DNA of 64,000 nt from CAYXLW01 sp964466055 (lineage in GTDB: Bacteria > Patescibacteriota > Gracilibacteria > GCA-2401425), in contig CAYXLW010000002.1 of assembly GCA_964466055.1 (NCBI GenBank), positions 1 through 64,000 of the forward strand, written 5' to 3'. Positions within the stretch are counted from its first letter, which is position 1, and every line of letters begins with the position of its first letter. Below, piece after piece: positions 1-7,109 of the stretch. Below the pieces are notes generated by a model. It made no database searches. It had not been told where the DNA came from and saw only the letters and a list, made by a program, of their open reading frames with translations. Both the position numbers and the translations under genes were made by a program.

Positions 1-56
1 CCTTCTCCCTCTGGGAGAAGGTGCCCCGCTTAGCGGGGCGGATGAGGGGGTGGGGG
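1..56. repeat. Double-hairpin palindromic repeat (family C), copy 1
   Basis: Two perfect hairpins stand back to back: CCTTCTCCC/GGGAGAAGG with a 3-base loop, then GCCCCGC/GCGGGGC with a TTA loop, followed by a G-rich tail. The GC content is far above the surrounding DNA. A shorter relative lies near 54631. It looks like an intergenic REP/MITE-type element, and its left edge may lie outside the window. Confidence 0.6.
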
Positions 57-133
57 CAAACAATTATTGTATGCCAATTTTGTTTGAATCATCAACAAAT
101 ACCATCCCGTATGTAGCGAAGCGGAATTCAAAA

Positions 134-165
134 CCCTCTAAATCTCTCTTATCAGGGAGACTTTC
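134..165. repeat. Palindromic repeat family A, copy 1
   Basis: The sequence has the pattern CCCTCT, then AAATC, then TTATCAGGGAGACTT. The outer arms CCCTCT/AGGGAG are complementary. It lies just past the 3' end of ruvB (minus strand), where it may act as a transcript-end hairpin. Other copies are at 5391, 6133, 15332, 30143, 58783 and 61574. Confidence 0.6.
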
Positions 166-176
166 TTTTTATTTTT

Positions 177-1247
177 CTAAAAAAGAGAAGCTCTTTCATC
201 TTCAAAGTGCTTTGGAATTTTTAAGCCCAAATGCTCATAAGCATTCTGAGTAGCGATTCTTCCCTTAGGAGAACGTTTAATAAATCCGATTTGCAAAAGA
301 TAAGGTTCATAAACTTCTTCAATGGTTTCTCTTTCTTCAGCAATAGAAGCTGCAAGAGTAGAAAGCCCAACAGGTCCTCCTGAAAATTTATGAATAATTG
401 TTTCCAAAATTTCACGATCAGTATTATCAAGCCCAAGTTTATCAACCCCTAAAGCTTCTAAAGCCTCTTCAGTAACATATTTAGAAGAATGATCTTCATG
501 TTTTACTTCCATAAAATCACGAACTCTTTTTAAAAGTCTATTAGCTATTCTTGGAGTAGAACGAGATGAGAATGCTATTTTTTCTAAGGATTCATCATCA
601 AGCGAAAACTCCAATATATGTGAAGATCTTATAAGAATTTGTTTTATTTCTTCAGGAGAATAAAACTGAAGTTTCGTTGTTTCTCCAAATCTATCTCGAA
701 GTGGGGCAGAAAGTGAGCCAATTTTTGTTGTTGCTCCAATAAGAGTGAACTTAGGAAGTTTTAATCTCATACTGCGAGCTCCAGGTCCTTTCCCTACAAC
801 AATATCAAGCATATAATCTTCCATTGCAGAATAAAGAATCTCCTCCATATTTGTTTTTAATCTGTGGATTTCATCAATAAATAAAACATCTCCTTCTTTT
901 AAATTAGAAAGAATAGAAGCAAGATCCCCAGATTTTTCTATAGCAGGACCAGATGTTGTTTTAATATTAACACCCATTTCATGAGCAATAATGTTTGCTA
1001 GAGTTGTTTTTCCAAGTCCTGGAGGTCCATAAAAAAGTAAATGCTCAAGTGGTTCTTTTCTTTTTTTTGAGGCTTGTATGAAAACTTTAAGGTTACTTTT
1101 TATTTGTGCCTGTCCTACATAATCTTTTAAAAATTTAGGACGTAACATATTCTCAATAAATTCATCTTTATTTTTAATATTACCTTTTGTATCATCGTCT
1201 ATCTCATTTTTAGGATTAACCGTATTAGATTTTCTTTTAATAACCAT
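177..1247 (-). CDS. ruvB: Holliday junction branch-migration ATPase RuvB
   Basis: RuvB is the hexameric motor that, with RuvA, drives branch migration of Holliday junctions during recombinational repair. The 356-residue protein has the AAA+ Walker A GPPGLGKTT at 74-82, Walker B with DEIH at 125-128, a sensor/arginine-finger stretch around APLRDRFG, and the C-terminal winged-helix region ending in the usual GRIATQNAYEHLG-type motif. Length is close to the family norm, with an extra charged N-terminus of about 30 residues. ATG start. No ruvA or ruvC is adjacent. A family A palindrome follows the stop codon. Identification is secure. Confidence 0.97.
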   Translation of the reverse strand: MVIKRKSNTVNPKNEIDDDTKGNIKNKDEFIENMLRPKFLKDYVGQAQIKSNLKVFIQASKKRKEPLEHLLFYGPPGLGKTTLANIIAHEMGVNIKTTSGPAIEKSGDLASILSNLKEGDVLFIDEIHRLKTNMEEILYSAMEDYMLDIVVGKGPGARSMRLKLPKFTLIGATTKIGSLSAPLRDRFGETTKLQFYSPEEIKQILIRSSHILEFSLDDESLEKIAFSSRSTPRIANRLLKRVRDFMEVKHEDHSSKYVTEEALEALGVDKLGLDNTDREILETIIHKFSGGPVGLSTLAASIAEERETIEEVYEPYLLQIGFIKRSPKGRIATQNAYEHLGLKIPKHFEDERASLF

Positions 1248-1256
1248 TGGATATAA

Positions 1257-1287
1257 TTACGAATTACGAATTAAAAATTACGAATTA
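1257..1287. repeat. Short direct repeats of TTACGAATTA
   Basis: Three spaced copies of the word TTACGAATTA or close variants lie just upstream of ruvB. The same word recurs after rpoD near 52982. It is one of several simple microrepeats scattered through the intergenic DNA, with no clear function. Confidence 0.5.
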
Positions 1288-1360
1288 ATCTTCAGTTGAG
1301 AGTCTACAGTTTTTTAGTGCTCACACATATAAAATTTAATATTAAAGAAAGAATAAGAAA

Positions 1361-1439
1361 AGAGGTTTAACCTTTAATGTGGAATTTGAATTACGATGCT
1401 TTTATCTTAAAATAGAAGTTATATCCAAGGTTAAGCCTC
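1361..1439. repeat. Inverted repeat family E, long-loop copy
   Basis: Arms GAGGTTTAACCTT (1362-1374) and AAGGTTAAGCCTC (1427-1439) are complementary with one mismatch and are separated by 52 bases. The same arms, with a short loop, form a near-perfect hairpin at 5468-5506. This copy lies between divergent ruvB and the DHH phosphoesterase gene, about 45 bases before the promoter. Confidence 0.55.
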
Positions 1440-1482
1440 AAACTTTGTCTTTTAATAGATATAATGAATAAAAATTTAAGTA

Positions 1483-1511
1483 TTGACACTATATAATTTA
1501 TATGATACAAT
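1483..1511 (+). promoter_or_regulatory. Sigma-70 promoter of the long DHH phosphoesterase gene
   Basis: A perfect -35 TTGACA (1483-1488) and a -10 TACAAT (1506-1511) are spaced by 17 bases. The expected transcription start near 1518 gives a leader of about 22 bases to the ATG at 1540. The TTG inside the -35 box could open the same frame earlier, but that would place translation in the promoter, so ATG 1540 is preferred. Confidence 0.75.
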
Positions 1512-1539
1512 TATAAGAATTTTAATTAAAACACAAAAC

Positions 1540-3984
1540 ATGAAAGAACTTATTACACAATTAGATAACGTTTTAAAAGATAAGAAAAATATTTTACTTC
1601 TTACACATCAACATATGGATGGAGATGGTTTATCTGCCATGCTTGTTTTAAAAAAATATCTTACCAAAAATAAAGATAAAAAGGTAACAGCTTTATGTTA
1701 CGAAGATGTTCCAGAAACTTATCAATTTCTTCCTGGTATAAATGAAGTAGATTTAGGGCTTCAGACATCAAATGATTTTGTTATATCTCTTAAATGTGAT
1801 AAAGCAAAAATTGATAAGCTAAAATATTCAGTTGATGGAGATATATTAAATATTGTTATTACACCTAAAGAAGGTAGTCTTAAAGCAGAAAATATATCAA
1901 CTAAAAAAGCGATAGGGGATTATGATCTTATTTTTGTTCTTGATGCTGGAGACTTAGATCATCTTGGAGTTTTCTATGAAGAAAATACAAGTTTATTTTA
2001 TGATCTTCCAGTAGTAAATATTGATCATCATCCAAGTAATACAGGATTTGGTCAGGTTAATTTTGTGGATATTACATCGGCTTCTACAACTGAGATTCTC
2101 TACAAAATAATTTTAGAGATGGAAAATAACTCAAAAGAATTTTTTGATGAGGATATAGCGACTCTATTATTAACAGGATTAATTGTAGATACAGGATCAT
2201 TTCAACATACAAACACTTCGCCAAAAGCATTAGAGTTTGCAGCAGATCTTATTGATATGGGGGCTCACCAACAAGAAATAATTCAAAATGTTTATAAAAC
2301 AAAAAAGCTTTCTACATTAAAGCTATGGGGACGAATTCTTTCTAAAATTAAAGAAAACCCTGTTCATAAAATTGTATGGTCAACGATTACAAAAGAAGAC
2401 TTAAAAGAAACTGGAGCAACTACAGATGATGCGGAAGGTCTTATTGATGAACTTATGACTAATGCCCCAGGAGCAGAGGTGGTTGCTCTTATAAAAGACT
2501 CTTCAAATGGACAAATGGCAACATCACTTAGGTCTACAAGCGTATCTATAGACACGCTTCCAATTGCTCAACATTTTGGAGGAGGAGGACATAAACAAGC
2601 TTCAGGATTCAAACAAAAAGGACATAATTTCAATCTTTTTGTTGCAGATGTGATAGGGTTTATAGAAAAGTATCAGGAAAAAAGATTGAATTTAACTCCA
2701 GAAGAAGTTCAAGAATTACAGGAGAAATATTTGCAAAAAAGGGAAAAGGAAGTATCGAAAATTGAACTTAAAGAATTTGAATATGTGAAAAAAGAACATG
2801 AAAAACGTGATATTTTGTCAGAATTATCAGAAGAAAATAAAAGAGGGGAAGGAGAAAAGGAGAAAAGAGGAGATAAAGAAATTTTTATAAAGAAAGACGA
2901 TATAGAAGGTAAAAAAATAGTACTTGATAAAAAAGAGAAGGAAGAAATAAAACCAACCAATAAAGAGGTAAAGGTTTATAAAAAGGAAGATGCGGTTAAA
3001 GAAGATATAACATCAAAAGTTGAAGAAAAGGATAAAGAAACCAAAGTAGAATATGAAAAAAATGATACAAAAGAAGAGAATGTGGAATCCGAAAAAGTAA
3101 TTGATCAAAAAAAATCAGAAGAACAAAAGTCAGAAAAAGAAATTAAGGAGTCTGGAACTAAAAAAGAGGAAGGTCATGAATGGTTGTCAGAATCAAAAGA
3201 TGAAAAAAAGAATGAGACAAAGGAAGTAAAAGATTATCAAAAACAGCAAGAAGTATCAGAATCAGCTAAAGAGCCAGTTGTAGAAGTTAAAAAGAAAGAA
3301 GCTCCTGAATGGTTGTCCGATCCAAGAGAGGAGAAGAAAGAGGAAGAAAAAATTGAAACAGATCTAGTATCAAAACATAAAATTGAAATTCTAGACAAAT
3401 CTTCTGGAGATGAAAAGAAAGAAGAACCAGTAATAGAGAAACAATCTCAAGATCCTCAAAGTGTTACTGATGGTCAGATTATTAAGGAAGAAGAGAAAAG
3501 CAAAGAAGAATCAGTTAATGCTCAAATGCCAGAAACTACAGTTCAAAATGAGCAAAATCCAAATTGGTCAAATGGGAATCAACAACAAAATGCTACTTCC
3601 GCATCTGTTAATTCTCAAACAGCTCAATCTAATCCAATGCAAAATAATGCTCAAGTACAGCAAAATCAGACAGTCCCAGTGAATAATCAATATCAGACGC
3701 AGAATAATGGTCAGATGCAACAACAGGGAAATCAACAAAATACTCAGCAAGTTCAACAGCAATGGAACCAAGCACAACAACAGGGACAACAATATCAATG
3801 GAATAATCAACAAGGACAAGCTCAGCAATATGGAGCTCAGCAACAGCAAGTGACCAAAGAACAAGCTCAACAATATACGGCTTATTATGTTCAGCAATTA
3901 TCTCAAATGAATCCTAGTACTGCTGAATATGCTCAAATTTATCAATACTATCAATATTATGCTCAGCTTGCACAAACACTTTAA
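1540..3984 (+). CDS. DHH/DHHA1 phosphoesterase with a long charged and Gln-rich C-terminal tail
   Basis: The N-terminal ~380 residues form a NrnA/DhhP-type DHH-DHHA1 phosphoesterase. Visible motifs are THQHMDGDG around residues 22-30, an aspartate motif VLDAGD, the signature DHH at 162-164, and the substrate-binding GGGGHK at 347-352. Such enzymes cleave nanoRNA, pAp or c-di-AMP/pApA with manganese. The remaining ~430 residues have no recognisable domain: first a Lys/Glu-rich stretch with two copies of an EWLSxxxxEKK motif, then a Gln/Asn/Tyr-rich low-complexity end. Usual family members have about 320 residues. The paralogue at 10945 lacks the tail. The start is ATG 1540, since the longer TTG version begins in the promoter. 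Function of the core is secure as a family; the substrate is not. Confidence 0.85.
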   Translation: MKELITQLDNVLKDKKNILLLTHQHMDGDGLSAMLVLKKYLTKNKDKKVTALCYEDVPETYQFLPGINEVDLGLQTSNDFVISLKCDKAKIDKLKYSVDGDILNIVITPKEGSLKAENISTKKAIGDYDLIFVLDAGDLDHLGVFYEENTSLFYDLPVVNIDHHPSNTGFGQVNFVDITSASTTEILYKIILEMENNSKEFFDEDIATLLLTGLIVDTGSFQHTNTSPKALEFAADLIDMGAHQQEIIQNVYKTKKLSTLKLWGRILSKIKENPVHKIVWSTITKEDLKETGATTDDAEGLIDELMTNAPGAEVVALIKDSSNGQMATSLRSTSVSIDTLPIAQHFGGGGHKQASGFKQKGHNFNLFVADVIGFIEKYQEKRLNLTPEEVQELQEKYLQKREKEVSKIELKEFEYVKKEHEKRDILSELSEENKRGEGEKEKRGDKEIFIKKDDIEGKKIVLDKKEKEEIKPTNKEVKVYKKEDAVKEDITSKVEEKDKETKVEYEKNDTKEENVESEKVIDQKKSEEQKSEKEIKESGTKKEEGHEWLSESKDEKKNETKEVKDYQKQQEVSESAKEPVVEVKKKEAPEWLSDPREEKKEEEKIETDLVSKHKIEILDKSSGDEKKEEPVIEKQSQDPQSVTDGQIIKEEEKSKEESVNAQMPETTVQNEQNPNWSNGNQQQNATSASVNSQTAQSNPMQNNAQVQQNQTVPVNNQYQTQNNGQMQQQGNQQNTQQVQQQWNQAQQQGQQYQWNNQQGQAQQYGAQQQQVTKEQAQQYTAYYVQQLSQMNPSTAEYAQIYQYYQYYAQLAQTL

Positions 3985-4019
3985 TAATAATAAAATTTTT
4001 ATAATTTAACTTTTATATT

Positions 4020-4703
4020 ATGAATGAAACCGAATATTTAGTTACTTTAGAAAACCTCGCACATATTGAAAATAAAGACCAACAACCACCAATAATACCT
4101 CAGATTATTGGTAGTTTTGGTGCTAGGGCAGGTGATATTGATCTTGAATCTTCAGAATTTGTTCCTGCTGGATATAAAATTAAAGAAGTGCGTGATGGAA
4201 TCTTATATGATTTATATACCTCAATGAAAGAAGGAGAATCTGTTTTATTAGCCACTAAAAAAGGTGGTGTAATTAGCCTTTCAATTGGTACGGATTCTAG
4301 TTTAACGATAATTTTGGATGGAGAGAAAATGTCCCAGAACTTTTCAGAAAATTATTACGATTTCATTTTCCGTGTTTCCGACGAATTAATGCCACAAAAA
4401 TTAGTTTTGATAGAAAAATTTATTCCTTCTTTGGGCAGTTATAAAATCCCAGAAGGATATAAAGTTAAAGAACTTTATGAAGAATGGGGGTTGACAGAGG
4501 TCTTTTATGGTATGCAAAAGGATGAAGTAAAAGTTTTTTTAACTGTTGATGGTAATATTTTAACTATGAAAAAAACACAACCTGATGATAAATTTTATTA
4601 TTATGAATTTTTATATGGTGGGGAAACAAAAGGTAATGAATTCCAAGATGAAGCACAAAAATTAATGCCAGAAAATGGGGTTATAGAAATTGAAGTTGAA
4701 TAA
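4020..4703 (+). CDS. Hypothetical protein with an internal duplication
   Basis: I do not recognise this 227-residue protein. It is acidic, without signal peptide or membrane segment, so probably cytoplasmic. It appears to contain two related units of about 80 residues. The first starts at PAGYKIKEV and the second at PEGYKVKEL. Each continues with an aromatic/acidic stretch, a run of beta-strand-like residues, and ends with a D/E-x-LMP motif (DELMP, then QKLMP). It lies 36 bases downstream of the tailed DHH phosphoesterase on the same strand and may share its transcript, which is the only functional hint. Confidence 0.65.
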   Translation: MNETEYLVTLENLAHIENKDQQPPIIPQIIGSFGARAGDIDLESSEFVPAGYKIKEVRDGILYDLYTSMKEGESVLLATKKGGVISLSIGTDSSLTIILDGEKMSQNFSENYYDFIFRVSDELMPQKLVLIEKFIPSLGSYKIPEGYKVKELYEEWGLTEVFYGMQKDEVKVFLTVDGNILTMKKTQPDDKFYYYEFLYGGETKGNEFQDEAQKLMPENGVIEIEVE

Positions 4704-4817
4704 AATATAAGTCAAAAAATTTAATGGATATTTGCTTATAAGTTCCTTTTTTTGATTTTCAATTATCAAATATTTTTGTTAAAATCTCGCAGAGTCTTAT
4801 TTTTAACTTTTTATAAA

Positions 4818-5357
4818 ATGAAACGTATTTTAATAGCAATAGCGGTAATAGTTCTCTTATTAATTGCTTATTCTTATTACATGGGAGCCTTTAAAAGTAT
4901 TGAAATAACAGAAGAGGAAACGGGACCGTTTAAAGTTGTATTTGAAGAGCATATTGGTGATTATAAAGGAACAGGAGAAATTATGGATAGACTTTACTAT
5001 TCAGTTTTAGATGAGGGGATAGATACTACTAAAGGCTTTGGAATATATTATGATGATCCTAAAATTGTTAAAAAAGAAGAATTGAAAAGTGAAGCTGGAG
5101 TTATTCTTGAGGTGAAAGATTATGATAAAGTAAGTCAATTAGAAGGAAAATATAGAATTAAAACTCTTAATAAAAAAGTAAGAATAACAACAGAATTTGT
5201 ATATAAAAACAAAGCTTCAGTATTTTTTGGTATTATGAAAGTTTATCCTACAATAGAAAAATACATTGAAGAAAAAGGATATAAAAAAGGTTCTGTAATG
5301 GAAATATATGATATTCCAAATAATAAAATTATTTATTTGGCAGAAATAAAGGAATAA
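4818..5357 (+). CDS. Membrane-anchored GyrI-like effector-binding protein
   Basis: A 179-residue protein with one N-terminal membrane helix (residues 4-22, mostly I/V/L/A) followed by a soluble domain. The soluble part (GPFKVVFEEHIGDYKGTGE, then a YYDDP segment and a closing MEIYDIPNNKIIYLAEI strand) resembles the GyrI-like/AraC effector-binding fold, which binds small molecules or partner proteins. The topology suggests the domain lies outside the membrane. Start ATG 4818 is chosen because the TTG 66 bases upstream adds a non-membrane peptide in front of a good anchor. Family assignment is moderate and the ligand is unknown. Confidence 0.6.
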   Translation: MKRILIAIAVIVLLLIAYSYYMGAFKSIEITEEETGPFKVVFEEHIGDYKGTGEIMDRLYYSVLDEGIDTTKGFGIYYDDPKIVKKEELKSEAGVILEVKDYDKVSQLEGKYRIKTLNKKVRITTEFVYKNKASVFFGIMKVYPTIEKYIEEKGYKKGSVMEIYDIPNNKIIYLAEIKE

Positions 5358-5363
5358 TAGTTA

Positions 5364-5453
5364 TATTCCCTGCGAAGGCAAGAATATATAACCCCCTAAA
5401 TCCCATTATCATTGGGGGCTATGGTGGATCCCTGAATAAATCAGGAGTGGCAA
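5364..5453. repeat. Family B palindromic repeat interrupted by a family A element
   Basis: The left part (TTCCCTGCGAAGGCAAGAAT) and right part (GGATCCCTGAATAAATCAGG) match the two ends of the family B element seen intact at 24394-24456. Between them, 5391-5420 is a family A palindrome with arms CCCCC/GGGGG. This is a nested arrangement. It lies between convergent genes. Confidence 0.6.
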
Positions 5454-5467
5454 TGTTGTTCAGATTA

Positions 5468-5506
5468 TAGAGGTTTAACCTTGTATGCGGAAAGGTTAAA
5501 CCTCTA
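5468..5506. terminator. Strong hairpin at a convergent junction (family E)
   Basis: Arms TAGAGGTTTAACCTT (5468-5482) and AAGGTTAAACCTCTA (5492-5506) are a perfect 15-base inverted repeat with a 9-base loop. It ends three bases before the ribE stop codon and follows the GyrI-like gene, so it can terminate both transcripts. There is no long T tract, so the terminator role is inferred from position and stability. Confidence 0.6.
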
Positions 5507-5508
5507 TC

Positions 5509-6078
5509 CTACCTTATCAGTTTTACAAAATATTTAGCTAAAATGTCAGTTTCAATATTTACTAAACTTTTAGTTTTTAAATATTGTAGGTTTGTTATTT
5601 CCCAAGTATGAGGAATTATTCCTACAGTGAAATAAGAATCTCCAACTTCAATAATTGTTAAGCTTATTCCATTTAAAGTTACAGAGCCTTTTTCTACAAA
5701 ATATTTAGAATATTCTGGTGGAATTTTTATTTTAAAAATAAAGGAATTACCATCATTTTTAATTGATTGTATTTCTCCAACAAGATCACAATGCCCTTGG
5801 ACTATGTGTCCATCAAAACGTCCATTTATTTTCATTGCACGTTCTAAATTTACTAAGTCTCCAACTTTTTTTTCTTTAAAATGTGATTTTCTAAAGGTTT
5901 CAGGCATTAACTCGATTTCGTACAAATCTTTGAAAATATTGCTAACAGTTAAGCAAACTCCATCATGGGAGATTGATTGTCCTAATTTCACTTCATTTAA
6001 AAAATTACAAGAAATATAAAATTTTTCTTTTTTTATATCCTTAATTTCACCCATCGATTCGATAATCCCTGTAAACAA
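5509..6078 (-). CDS. ribE: Riboflavin synthase, alpha subunit
   Basis: RibE converts two molecules of 6,7-dimethyl-8-ribityllumazine to riboflavin and a pyrimidinedione, the last step of riboflavin synthesis. The 189-residue protein begins with the canonical MFTGIIE and has two lumazine-binding barrels: the first with GVCLTV and FDGHIVQGHCD, the second with VTLNGISLTI and HTWEITNL. The codon at the conserved start is TTG, supported by the exact family N-terminus. No other rib genes and no FMN riboswitch are visible nearby, so the gene is an orphan here. Identification is secure. Confidence 0.93.
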   Translation of the reverse strand: MFTGIIESMGEIKDIKKEKFYISCNFLNEVKLGQSISHDGVCLTVSNIFKDLYEIELMPETFRKSHFKEKKVGDLVNLERAMKINGRFDGHIVQGHCDLVGEIQSIKNDGNSFIFKIKIPPEYSKYFVEKGSVTLNGISLTIIEVGDSYFTVGIIPHTWEITNLQYLKTKSLVNIETDILAKYFVKLIR

Positions 6079-6132
6079 GAAACTTAAATTTTAGATTTTA
6101 AATGATAAATTTTAAATATTATGTTTGTAAAA

Positions 6133-6164
6133 CGCCATAAATCTCACTTGTTAGGGGGACTTTC
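6133..6164. repeat. Palindromic repeat family A, copy 3 (diverged)
   Basis: The pattern CGCC, ATAAATCTCACTTGTTAGGGGGACTTTC matches the right half of the family A consensus well and the left half poorly. It lies upstream of ribE, between ribE and the transketolase N-subunit gene. Confidence 0.5.
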
Positions 6165-6223
6165 TACTCTGAGCTTTAAGCATTCAGTCTTTTTAATTTT
6201 ATATATTTATAATTGTTAATTAT

Positions 6224-6271
6224 TCATTCCTCATTCCTCATTCCTCATTGTTCATTGTTCATTGTTCATTG
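6224..6271. repeat. Heptamer tandem repeat running into the end of a gene
   Basis: The array is three copies of TCATTCC, three of TCATTGT and a partial seventh unit. Its right end overlaps the last codons and the TGA stop of the transketolase N-subunit gene (6259 onward), so the repeat supplies the C-terminal residues of that protein. Single units of the same words are found in other intergenic regions (for example 54667-54695 and 25497-25510). Confidence 0.75.
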
Positions 6272-7062
6272 ATCTCTGCTATTGCTTTTGCAAGTTCATC
6301 TTCATTTGGAGCTTTTCCATGCCATCCGTAATTTCCTTCCATAAAAGAAACTCCTTTTCCTTTTACTGTTTTTGCAACAATAATAGAAGGTCTATCTTTT
6401 ATTTTAATTGCTTTTTCTAAAGCATCATTAATTTGCTTAAAGTTATGACCGTCTATTTCAAAAACTTCCCATCCAAAAGATTTAAATTTAGTTCCAATGC
6501 ACCCTATACACATAACATCACTTGTTTTCCCATCAATTTGTAATTCATTTTTATCTAAAATTGCAATAAGGTTACCAAGTTTATAGTGAGAAGAACTCAT
6601 TGCAGCTTCCCAAATTTGTCCTTCTTGAGATTCACCATCTCCTAATATACAAAAAACTTTTTTATCTCGTTTTCCTAATGCTATTCCATTTGCAATGGAT
6701 AATCCTTGACCTAGAGATCCTGTTGAAACCTCAACTCCTAAAGTTTTTTTTGTTGGATGTCCTTGTAATAAAGAATTAACTTGTCTGAAAGTAAAGTGTT
6801 CATCTTTGCTAAAAAAACCAGCTTCTGAAAGTACGGAATAAAGAGCAGGTGAAGCGTGTCCTTTGCTCATAATGAAGTAATCTCTTTCTGCCCAGTTTGG
6901 ATTTTTAGCATCATAATTTAAAAATCCTCCAAAATAAATAGTAGTAAGAATATCTATTATTGAAAGCGATCCTCCAGGATGTCCACTTTGTGCTGTATAA
7001 ACCATTTTCAGAATATCAATACGTAGTTTTTTTGAAAGTGTGGATAACTCTTGAAGGTTCAT
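6259..7062 (-). CDS. Transketolase, N-terminal (thiamine diphosphate-binding) subunit
   Basis: This is the first half of a split transketolase, which moves two-carbon units between sugar phosphates in the pentose phosphate pathway. The 267-residue protein carries SGHPGGSLS near the start, the GHASPALYS segment, the thiamine-diphosphate motif GDGESQEGQIWEAA, an NxxxQIDG segment, and the closing GKGVSFMEG. It lacks the pyrimidine-binding and C-terminal domains, which are encoded about 18.5 kb away (25594-26520) on the same strand. The two products presumably form one heteromeric enzyme. The extreme C-terminus (NEQ) comes from a heptamer tandem repeat. Confidence 0.92.
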   Translation of the reverse strand: MNLQELSTLSKKLRIDILKMVYTAQSGHPGGSLSIIDILTTIYFGGFLNYDAKNPNWAERDYFIMSKGHASPALYSVLSEAGFFSKDEHFTFRQVNSLLQGHPTKKTLGVEVSTGSLGQGLSIANGIALGKRDKKVFCILGDGESQEGQIWEAAMSSSHYKLGNLIAILDKNELQIDGKTSDVMCIGCIGTKFKSFGWEVFEIDGHNFKQINDALEKAIKIKDRPSIIVAKTVKGKGVSFMEGNYGWHGKAPNEDELAKAIAEINEQ

Positions 7063-7109
7063 GTTAGTAATACTTTAAGGATATTAGGCTTTAGTTTTTT
7101 TTATGACAG

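Noticed and set aside
50..253. 67-codon plus-strand frame at the window start
   Set aside because: It runs through the family C repeat, a family A palindrome and the antisense of the ruvB 3' end; composition is not protein-like.
1483..1539. N-terminal extension of the tailed DHH protein from TTG 1483
   Set aside because: The TTG is the first part of a perfect -35 box and the transcription start lies downstream of it; ATG 1540 begins the conserved domain.
3568..3897. 109-codon minus-strand Leu-rich frame
   Set aside because: It is the antisense of the Gln-rich tail (CAA/CAG read backwards gives Leu) and has no gene signals.
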